From Deltaproteobacteria bacterium RBG_16_54_11 (GTDB lineage: Bacteria; Desulfobacterota; B13-G15; RBG-16-54-18), in assembly GCA_001797905.1 (NCBI GenBank), contig MGQS01000059.1, forward strand, positions 1 to 6,410: DNA of 6,410 nt, written 5' to 3'. A program made the position numbers and the translations under genes. Below the pieces are notes generated by a model, which saw nothing but the letters and a program-made list of their open reading frames with translations, searched no databases and was not told where the DNA came from. Below, piece after piece: positions 1-5,086 of the stretch; position 1 is the stretch's first letter, and each line of letters starts with the position of its first letter.

Positions 1-708
1 TTGAGATTGAGGATCGCGGCTACTCTTTGTTGACGTATCAGAAACTCCAATAATCTCAGTGCGATACGAGCACCAGTCGCAGGTTTCCGTCTCCGCCTCT
101 GGCAATGGGCCATCGAGCAAGGCAACCACCTCATGCAGGAACTTGTGAAAGGCGTTGTCGTCTCTCTTTACCTCATGCCACGACATCCGGCCGCCAAGGA
201 CCTGGCAATCGTTGCCTGTGTATTCACAGGAATCAGGGGTAAAGTACAAAAGCCCCATACGTGATATAGGAGAGAGCTTGAGAGCGCCTTGGGCCGGGTT
301 TTCCAGGGCAAAGGCATAGGCATGGAGCTGCCGGCCGTACATTGCGACTTTTTCTTCGCTGGGATTCCCGGTCTTGAAGTCCATCACCGCGAACGAGCCA
401 TCATCTAATTCTGCAACGATATCAAATCTGCCGGCAATAAAGCACGTACTTTCCAGATCATCGAACTTTATGGGAATAGATTGAACTCGTTTTTCCCCAA
501 GGGTAACAATACCTGGCGGCAGTTGCGGACAAAAATCTTCTGTTCGTTTTCCCGAATAATGGTCTTTTTGAAGACTCGCGATGACGCTGAAAACACCGGG
601 CAAGGGAATAGAAGGCTGCGAAATGCCATGCTTGACCTTGAGCACGAAGCAATGCTTACAACCATCATATAAGAACGTTAAATCCGATGGGCTCAATTTA
701 TAATTCAT
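1..708 (-). CDS. PD-(D/E)XK nuclease, Cas4/RecB-like (3' end outside window)
   Basis: The frame is open for 236 codons from an ATG at 708 to the window edge, so the C-terminus is not seen. Visible motifs fit the PD-(D/E)XK nuclease superfamily (PF12705-like): an N-terminal LSPSDLTFLY stretch (5-14), GRFD with the acidic residue D96, VMDFKTG with D110 and K112, and a QLHAY motif (127-131). These are the expected metal-binding and catalytic positions of a DNA exonuclease or endonuclease. Cysteines 17 and 20 near the start and 210 and 213 (TCDWC) near the end are placed as in Cas4/AddB-type nucleases that hold an iron-sulfur cluster; the cluster itself is inferred. The ATG overlaps the stop of a 36-codon ORF (ATGA), and an in-frame TAA two codons upstream fixes the start. 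It appears to be the third gene of the DUF2971 operon. No cas genes are visible, so a CRISPR role is not supported. Confidence 0.8.
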   Translation of the reverse strand, partial: MNYKLSPSDLTFLYDGCKHCFVLKVKHGISQPSIPLPGVFSVIASLQKDHYSGKRTEDFCPQLPPGIVTLGEKRVQSIPIKFDDLESTCFIAGRFDIVAELDDGSFAVMDFKTGNPSEEKVAMYGRQLHAYAFALENPAQGALKLSPISRMGLLYFTPDSCEYTGNDCQVLGGRMSWHEVKRDDNAFHKFLHEVVALLDGPLPEAETETCDWCSYRTEIIGVSDTSTKSSRDPQSQ

Positions 709-815
709 AAGTTAGTTCCGGCAGCTAAGTCTTTGATGACTTTGTCTACATTCTGCATCGTTAAGGGTAAAGATTCGACCCCTTTTCTTCTTTCCTCCCT
801 CGCACTGGCTGTCAT
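705..815 (-). CDS. 36-residue ORF between DUF2971 and nuclease genes
   Basis: This 37-codon frame (ATG at 815-813, TGA at 707-705) exactly bridges its neighbours. Its ATG overlaps the TGA of the DUF2971 gene and its TGA overlaps the ATG of the nuclease gene, both as ATGA. Such double coupling is what is expected of a translated cistron, because reinitiating ribosomes would pass through it. The product starts MTASAREERRKG, a strongly charged N-terminus, and ends in a possible amphipathic helix (VDKVIKDLAAG, residues 23-33). There is no signal peptide or cysteine and I recognise no family. A purine-rich GGGAGGAAAGAAG tract lies just inside the frame but has no start codon at a useful distance. 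It could be a small partner protein of either neighbour, or merely a coupling device. No ordinary Shine-Dalgarno precedes the ATG. Confidence 0.5.
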   Translation of the reverse strand: MTASAREERRKGVESLPLTMQNVDKVIKDLAAGTNL

Positions 816-1588
816 AAAATAGGAATGGTGCTCACTTGAGGGGTAATGTGAAAGAACTTAAAAGCTAACCGCGCCTTATACACCACCACCGCTGGGTATC
901 GTGGCCGAACCAGATCTCGAACACCCTCAAGATCTAACACGCATTCTGTTCCGAGAATCACTTCGGCCAATTCGAGGTCCGGACCGAATGGTACGAAATG
1001 AAGATGTCCCTCTTGAACTGCAGTTTCCAACGGTACGAAACGCCTGTATTCGTGTTCGTAATCCCAATGCCGATACTTGGTGCGAAGCAACAGTTGCTGA
1101 AGGTCTTCAGGAAGCCGAGAAGGATCCTCAATGTTTTCGAGCTCCGCACGAATACGTTTGTCTTGGTACTCAACCTGTTGTACTAGATTGCGGGGCACGT
1201 TGAAGCCTAGGCAGATGCCGCGGTGTCGCGCTGCGTAGTTGCTCCATAGCACTGGGTCGCTCCAGTTATCACTAAAGGAGAGAAGCCCAGTTTGTGCGTC
1301 GAAGGCGCTCTTAAAGTTCCTAACAATCTTCCGAACTTGCCGCTCTCGAAAGTTGACGCTTATTAGTTCGAAGGGATCGTTTAGGTCCGAGAAGCGCGCG
1401 ACTTTTAGGCGACCCAATGCGATGTCGCTTATGGCGTGATCCGCGGCCGTCAAGTGGTAGAGGCGGATTAATTCAGCTGGTGGCGGAGGACAAGCTATGA
1501 CGCTTGCCATATCTGAGCGATACCCCGCCGCTACCCAAGCGGCTCGATTATCCTTAAATGCCACTGTGCTCATTGAGCAATCTAACAA
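812..1588 (-). CDS. DUF2971 family protein
   Basis: This is a 258-residue frame matching the uncharacterised DUF2971 family (PF11185). Family signatures appear in order: LYHLT (43-47), FSDLNDPFEL (66-75), LLSFSDNWSDPVLWSNYA (102-119) followed by HRGICLGFN (122-130), and KYRHWDYEHEYR (171-182). The biochemical function is unknown; members often occur among phage-defence and other accessory genes, so a role in genetic conflict is inferred. No signal peptide or membrane segment is visible. The longest frame begins at a TTG at 1588, 11 nt after an AAGGAG at 1605-1600, and an in-frame TAA lies just upstream. ATG at residue 6 or residue 27 is possible, since the domain proper starts near residue 42. 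The gene is preceded by leader copy A and followed by an ATGA overlap with the 36-codon ORF, so it heads a three-gene operon. Confidence 0.85.
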   Translation of the reverse strand: MLDCSMSTVAFKDNRAAWVAAGYRSDMASVIACPPPPAELIRLYHLTAADHAISDIALGRLKVARFSDLNDPFELISVNFRERQVRKIVRNFKSAFDAQTGLLSFSDNWSDPVLWSNYAARHRGICLGFNVPRNLVQQVEYQDKRIRAELENIEDPSRLPEDLQQLLLRTKYRHWDYEHEYRRFVPLETAVQEGHLHFVPFGPDLELAEVILGTECVLDLEGVRDLVRPRYPAVVVYKARLAFKFFHITPQVSTIPIL

Positions 1589-1697
1589 TGTTTTTATGGC
1601 TCCTTATAATACCATAAATATTTGTCATATAGGACACCTGTGAAACAAGAGCCGTATCGGTGATAAACCTTTTCTTATCAAGTACTTGCGTATAGGG
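1584..1697 (-). repeat. Leader repeat copy A, upstream of the DUF2971 gene
   Basis: This stretch aligns along its whole length with 2544-2664 in the same orientation, about four-fifths identical by eye. Shared exact blocks on the plus strand include GCTCCTTATAATACC, AACAAGAGCCG, ATAAACCTTTTC and CGTATAGGG. Read on the minus strand, the repeat ends in AAGGAG and then the start region of the DUF2971 gene, so it behaves as a 5' leader and probably contains the promoter; I could not assign unambiguous -35 and -10 boxes. Copy A lacks an 8-nt stretch present in copy B. It also has a private inverted repeat (TGATAA 1661-1666, TTATCA 1675-1680). Mismatches are spread over all codon positions, which argues against a coding function. 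Confidence 0.8.
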
Positions 1698-1727
1698 ACT
1701 TTTCGTTTTTATGTGAGATAATTTCTT

Positions 1728-1779
1728 AAAAAAAACCATTACACACTATGTCATAATTCATGACTTGATCCCTATGTGT
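1728..1779 (-). terminator. Possible weak terminator after the FRG gene
   Basis: Directly after the stop of the FRG reading (1784-1782) there is a nested inverted repeat: outer arms ACACA/TGTGT at 1741-1745 and 1775-1779, inner arms GTCAT/ATGAC at 1750-1754 and 1760-1764. On the minus strand a run of eight T follows at 1735-1728. The position suits a Rho-independent terminator separating FRG from leader copy A, but the stems are short, AT-rich and interrupted by a large internal loop. Confidence 0.3.
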
Positions 1780-1781
1780 AT

Positions 1782-2523
1782 TCACTTGCTATTTGCACTT
1801 AGAATCTGTTGGCATAACCTGTCGAGGTCCGGAAACATTGCGTCCTCGTTTATGCCTCGTTGGTCCAGATCGTTCAGCAACTTGGCGCGCTTGTATGTAA
1901 GGGAAGCGGATCCGTTGCAGTTTTCTTCTGAGAATCTGGTTTTGTTCCAGCCGGACAAAATGCTTCGGGTAGTCAGGCATGTGCTTGAAGACCAGAAAGG
2001 CGCCTTTCTGCTGGCGTAACCGAGGAAATGTTCGAGATGGGAGAAACACCTTTGTCCTTGTTCCCGCGAATGGGGTAGCGTCTCTCTTTCGATCGATGAT
2101 GTCATGCTTTTCCGGTGCGAACATCCAGACTTGCGGCTCATGCCTTCGCTTTTTCGGCTCATTGCGCAACGCAAACCAGAGGGCTATGCAAGGGTCTCGT
2201 GTCCAGTCTAGCAGGCGTGTTGCCAAGCCGTGGTGCTGTGCGAGCGCAAGCCAATCCCAATCGGTTCTGGGCACTGTTTCCAGAATCTGTCTAGAAGTAG
2301 CCTTGAAGGTGCGGAGCATCTCAAGTTCGGTCTGGAGGAACCCGCCCTTTAGATTGATTTGGCTGATGTATGGAAGAAGTGGCCAGCTGGCATCTTGACC
2401 GCGGCAAAGAATCAGTTTTCCCTCAGGCACTTCTTGCGAAACAAACTGTGTCAAATCTTCCAGCGTATCTCCGTGCCAATCGGGATGCCCATGCAGCTTA
2501 TCGGTTATTAGTTGTAGAGTCAT
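1782..2523 (-). pseudogene. FRG-domain protein gene, frameshifted near its 3' end
   Basis: The first frame, from ATG 2523, shows an FRG domain (PF08867): CRGQ (40-43) followed by SWPLLP (46-51), the core WLALAQHHGLATRLLDWT (91-108) followed by DPCIALWFA (110-118), and RQQKGAFLV (170-178). After KLQRIRFP (201-208) this frame degenerates and stops at 1789. The expected FRG ending, with LLNDLDQRGIN and MFPDLDRL, lies in the +1 frame and stops at 1784-1782. The crossover is around 1895-1915, near a CCC run (GGG on the plus strand at 1901-1903). One surplus base explains it; removing one gives about 246 residues, an ordinary FRG length. FRG is an uncharacterised domain frequent in bacterial conflict loci. 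The start is uncertain: ATG 2523 has no Shine-Dalgarno, and the leader's AAGGAG lies some 35 nt upstream. Alternatives are a sequencing error or programmed frameshifting; no classic slippery site is apparent. Confidence 0.8.
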
Positions 2524-2543
2524 GCTTGCTGGATTTCATGCCC

Positions 2544-2664
2544 AACGATGTTTTTATGCTCCTTATAATACCCCCAATATTGTTATATTTGCCATATAAG
2601 ACCCTTTCGGAACAAGAGCCGAGTCGGGCATAAACCTTTTCGTATCAGCCAATTACGTATAGGG
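2544..2664 (-). repeat. Leader repeat copy B, upstream of the FRG gene
   Basis: This is the second copy of the leader described at 1584-1697, about 960 bp away in direct orientation and likewise ending just before a gene start. It carries AAGGAG at 2564-2559 on the minus strand. It contains 8 nt absent from copy A (in the CCCCAATATTG region) and lacks one base next to the Shine-Dalgarno sequence. A conserved CCG..TCGG element is a near-dyad here (CCGAGTCGG). A TTG and an ATG follow the Shine-Dalgarno (ATG at 2539) but open only a 13-codon frame ending at 2498, not the FRG frame. Confidence 0.8.
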
Positions 2665-2726
2665 GCGATCAAAACAAACTCATCTGTTCTTTGCCTTTAG
2701 CGGGTTTTTCTTCCTCATCCTAGATT

Positions 2727-2996
2727 TCATCGAAACAGGTCAGCGTGTGTTCCTGTGCGCTCGAAAATCACGCTGCTTTCTTCAATCTTGTAAATCAGGA
2801 GCCAGTCGGCTTCGACATGGCACTCCCGCCTGCCTTGCCAGTCGCCTAAGAGTTTGTGGTCACGGTGGATAGGATCGATCTGCTCTTCGCCTGCCAGGGA
2901 GCGGATAATGATCTTAAGCTTCTCCATATTCTTCCTCCGCTTCCCCATGCGCTTGACATCTTTCTCGAACTGCCGCGTATAGACAGGGGTAAGCAT
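2727..2996 (-). CDS. yafQ: YafQ-family mRNA interferase toxin
   Basis: This 89-residue protein belongs to the RelE/ParE superfamily, YafQ branch. YafQ toxins are ribosome-dependent endoribonucleases that cut mRNA during translation and are neutralised by a DinJ-type antitoxin. The sequence follows E. coli YafQ closely in the catalytic half: KDHPL-like DHKLLGDWQGRRECH, then VEADWLLIYK and FERTGTHADLF. The residues aligned with the YafQ active site are all present, with a constant offset of three: H47, H60, D64, R80, H84 and F88. The toxin should therefore be active when free. Its ATG overlaps the antitoxin stop by one base (TGATG), the usual coupling for this type II system. Length is typical and nothing suggests decay. 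I expect control from the palindromes ahead of the antitoxin gene. Confidence 0.93.
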   Translation of the reverse strand: MLTPVYTRQFEKDVKRMGKRRKNMEKLKIIIRSLAGEEQIDPIHRDHKLLGDWQGRRECHVEADWLLIYKIEESSVIFERTGTHADLFR

Positions 2997-3256
2997 CAGA
3001 TTTGTAGTTTCGCAAACATGTCATCGACGTCTTTGCACACGATCAAATTGCGACCTACATCGGTGTCTTCAAACGTTTGGCGAGTCGTCTCTGTAGGGAC
3101 GACCACATCGAAGGGAAGCCCTTGGTGGAGCTCAACTTGCCGATAAAAGAGGGTAATCGCCTGCGTCGGGTTCAGGCCCAAATCACGCAAGACGTGCTCT
3201 GCTTTCTCCTTCAGATCAGGCTTTATACGCGCCCTTACCGTTGCTGTTTTAGTCAT
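2996..3256 (-). CDS. dinJ: RelB/DinJ-family antitoxin
   Basis: This 86-residue partner of the YafQ-like toxin carries an N-terminal ribbon-helix-helix DNA-binding region: the strand TATVRARIKP (4-13), a helix DLKEKAEHVLRDLG (14-27), then LNPTQAITLFYRQV (28-41). The C-terminal half (about 50-86) should wrap the toxin and block its active site. In this family the antitoxin, alone or with toxin, binds palindromes in its own promoter; matching palindromes are present at 3278-3307. The ATG is preceded by GGGAGG (plus-strand complement 3263-3268) with a 6-nt spacer, a strong ribosome site consistent with making antitoxin in excess. The gene stops one base into the toxin start. Confidence 0.92.
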   Translation of the reverse strand: MTKTATVRARIKPDLKEKAEHVLRDLGLNPTQAITLFYRQVELHQGLPFDVVVPTETTRQTFEDTDVGRNLIVCKDVDDMFAKLQI

Positions 3257-3277
3257 CGTGCACCTCCCATAACCTAT

Positions 3278-3307
3278 AATGTATCACATAGGGATACATT
3301 TAATGTA
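3278..3307 (-). promoter_or_regulatory. Overlapping palindromes, probable TA operator/promoter
   Basis: Two linked inverted repeats lie 22-51 bp ahead of the antitoxin ATG. The first has 8-bp arms AATGTATC (3278-3285) and GATACATT (3293-3300) around 7 nt. The second, TACATTTAATGTA (3295-3307), has 6-bp arms around one base and reuses the right arm of the first. Such repeated half-sites are typical operators of DinJ/RelB-type antitoxins, so autorepression is inferred. AT-rich -10-like sequences occur here, but I cannot fix a transcription start. Confidence 0.6.
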
Positions 3308-3315
3308 GCACATAT

Positions 3316-3341
3316 GGGGCACATTGGCAAGCGCAATCCCC
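3316..3341 (-). terminator. Possible hairpin just after the endoQ stop
   Basis: Immediately after the EndoQ stop codon on the minus strand, GGGG-ATTG pairs with CAAT-CCCC around a 7-nt loop, with a 3-nt bulge (plus-strand arms 3316-3319/3338-3341 and 3323-3326/3334-3337). It may mark the end of the rarA operon, but no T-run follows, so intrinsic termination would be inefficient. Confidence 0.3.
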
Positions 3342-4607
3342 TCAAAATAGCTTCATCTGTGCCTCGCCTTCCACGGGTTTCTCCCCTTCCCCTTCCTTGG
3401 GAAAGATGTTGATCTGCCCGTAGACGCCGTCGTAGCCAGGCACGATCTTGAGCTTGCCCTGGCGCACGAGCATGATCCCCTCGTATATCTTGGGCTGAGC
3501 GATCTTTTTGATCTCCTCGGACGGCAAGTCAATCAAGATGGCGAATTCCGATCCTGCCTGCTCCACCATCCGCATATACTCCCCCTGCACGCCTTTGGTA
3601 TTCGTACCGGCGCCCAGGGCCGCGGCGATGATCTCTTCCAAAGGGACGAGGTGGATAGAAGGGATGGCATTTTTGGGAATAAACCCCTCGGGCCTGTCAG
3701 CCAGCTCTTCCACCCGATGCATGACCCCTACGGTGAGCTGTTTGTTGCACACCGGGCAGATATCCTGGTGTTTTCTGCTTTCCTGCGGTGTAAAGAGGAT
3801 ATTGCAGTTGCGGTGGCCGTCGTAGTGGTACTTTCCTTCTTCCGGGAAGAACTCCACGGTAAAGAGCAGTCCCCCGGGGTCTTTTTCCTTGATACAGCGG
3901 GTGATCTCCTTGTAGTCCAGGGCGCAGGCAAAGCAGTTGGCCTCGCGGCCGAGCTTGCTCGGGGAGTGGGCGTCGGAGTTGGAGATGAAGGTAATGCCGT
4001 CAAGGGCGCTCAGGCGCCAGTTCATCTCCGGGTCAGAGGAAAGGCCGGTCTCGATGGCACGGATGTTTTTGGCCTGCTCCTCAAAGCACTCTTCAATCGA
4101 GTCAAAGCCCGAGTTGGCGCCGAAGACCGAGAACCACGGGGTCCAGGCATGGGCCGGGACTAGGAGGCAATCAGGGGAGATGTCGAGGATCATCTTGACG
4201 AGGTCCTTGGCCGGGAAGCCGAAGATAGGGCGGCCGTCTGACCCCACGTTCCCCAGCCTCCCCAGCATGATGTTTATGCGTTCGACCACCTCGAAGCTCG
4301 GGGCGAAGATCAGGGTATGGGTGCGGCGGTTGGTGTGCCCTCCCTGAGCGAAGATGTTGCTCACCTCGGTGCAGAGGATAAAGTGCGTTTCTTGCTCACC
4401 TTCCTTGAGGCGGAAGATACCGTCGCCGGCAGGGGCGAGCTTGGACTTGATCTCGGTGAAGTAGAGGGGGTGGGTGAAGTCGCCGGTTGCCACGAGCTTA
4501 ATCCCCTTGATTTTGCACCAGCGGGCGATAGTGTCGAGCTCCATTTCCTTGCTGGTCGCCCGGCTGTACTTAGAGTGCACGTGCAGATCCGCGATAAAGC
4601 GCGTCAC
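3342..4607 (-). CDS. endoQ: Endonuclease Q (PHP-domain DNA repair endonuclease)
   Basis: EndoQ cleaves DNA 5' to deaminated bases (uracil, hypoxanthine) and abasic sites, starting repair. The 421-residue protein shows PHP metal-binding motifs: DLHVHSKYS (7-15), TGDFTHP (41-47), E81, H98 in RRTHTLIF, PAHAWTPWFSVFG (151-163) and SNSDAHSP (209-216). A probable zinc-binding segment follows, with HRNC (C268) and CPVC (C284, C287), then the typical QLTVGVMHRVEELADRP. The C-terminus is QMKLF (417-421), which resembles bacterial clamp-binding peptides of the QL(S/D)LF type, where archaeal EndoQ uses a PCNA-binding motif; clamp binding here is inferred. I chose the GTG at 4607, not the longer frame to 4694, because GGAGGAG ends 8 nt upstream, MTRFIADLHVHS begins right at the PHP domain, and the GTG overlaps the previous stop (GTGA). 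It is cotranscribed with rarA, another replication-linked repair gene. Confidence 0.93.
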   Translation of the reverse strand: MTRFIADLHVHSKYSRATSKEMELDTIARWCKIKGIKLVATGDFTHPLYFTEIKSKLAPAGDGIFRLKEGEQETHFILCTEVSNIFAQGGHTNRRTHTLIFAPSFEVVERINIMLGRLGNVGSDGRPIFGFPAKDLVKMILDISPDCLLVPAHAWTPWFSVFGANSGFDSIEECFEEQAKNIRAIETGLSSDPEMNWRLSALDGITFISNSDAHSPSKLGREANCFACALDYKEITRCIKEKDPGGLLFTVEFFPEEGKYHYDGHRNCNILFTPQESRKHQDICPVCNKQLTVGVMHRVEELADRPEGFIPKNAIPSIHLVPLEEIIAAALGAGTNTKGVQGEYMRMVEQAGSEFAILIDLPSEEIKKIAQPKIYEGIMLVRQGKLKIVPGYDGVYGQINIFPKEGEGEKPVEGEAQMKLF

Positions 4608-5083
4608 AGGGCGAACTCCTCCGGGTTGACCCCGGCTGCCTTGATGACCCGCCACGAGCCCCCTTCCTTGGCCAGGGTGAAGACAACGCGGCACGGCTTT
4701 TCCGGGCTCCCCACGAGGTATCTGGCCTTGTCCTCAGCCCGGACCGTGGCCCAGGTATCGAGAAAGGCGTGCCCCTGTTGCTTCTCGTTTGTTTCTATTC
4801 GGAGTTCCGCAAGGTTGATATCGATGGCGTCGAATTCCCGAAAGGCCCGCTGAAAGAGCATCATAATGGCGACCTTGTTGAGCCCGAGGTCGTCCTGGTA
4901 ATCCCGGGAGACCAGCGCCAAGACCCCCTCGATGTCCTTCTTCTCGACGGCTGCCTTGCCTTGATAGATCACCCGCTTGATCCGGGCCTCGTCGGTCATC
5001 ACGAGGTGCCTGATCAGGAAATAGGCGCCGCAAGCCGCTGCGAGGGCGCAGACCACCAGGGCAATTTTTTTATTGACTTTCAT
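4604..5083 (-). CDS. Membrane-anchored small protein, NTF2-like domain suspected
   Basis: This 159-residue protein has a positively charged start (KVNKK) and one hydrophobic segment at about residues 7-28. The remainder is soluble and probably extracytoplasmic. The segment contains AAAC (residue 18), which could be a degenerate lipobox, but hydrophobicity continues beyond the cysteine, so a transmembrane anchor seems likelier. The body begins DEARIKRVIYQGKAAVEKKDIEGVL-like, an opening helix seen in NTF2/SnoaL-type domains (cone-shaped folds of around 120 residues). It ends with strand-like VVFTLAKEGGSWRVIKAAG, again NTF2-like. The assignment rests on overall pattern, not on a catalytic motif, and the function is unknown. 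It follows rarA by 3 bp (TAAGGGATG) and overlaps the endoQ start by GTGA, so it is translated as part of that operon. Start support is AAAGGGA about 6 nt before the ATG. Confidence 0.75.
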   Translation of the reverse strand: MKVNKKIALVVCALAAACGAYFLIRHLVMTDEARIKRVIYQGKAAVEKKDIEGVLALVSRDYQDDLGLNKVAIMMLFQRAFREFDAIDINLAELRIETNEKQQGHAFLDTWATVRAEDKARYLVGSPEKPCRVVFTLAKEGGSWRVIKAAGVNPEEFAL

Positions 5084-5086
5084 CCC

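Noticed and set aside
1580..1720. Integron attC site: GTTAGAT (copy A) and GTTGGGC (copy B) just before the gene starts look like core sites.
   Set aside because: No matching RYYYAAC partner lies at a suitable distance in either copy, no stem-forming L boxes are apparent, and no integrase is seen.
1554..1739. A 61-residue minus-strand frame across leader copy A.
   Set aside because: The matching frame in copy B contains a stop, and differences between copies fall about as often at first as at third codon positions, so the repeat is not evolving as coding DNA.
1895..1915. Phase variation or programmed frameshifting as the cause of the FRG frame change.
   Set aside because: Only a three-base C run is present, with no long simple repeat and no classic slippery heptamer, so decay or a base-call error is simpler.
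901..2633. Plus-strand frames of 60-140 codons opposite the DUF2971 and FRG genes.
   Set aside because: They lie opposite recognisable protein families, lack convincing ribosome sites and give low-complexity or unrecognisable products.
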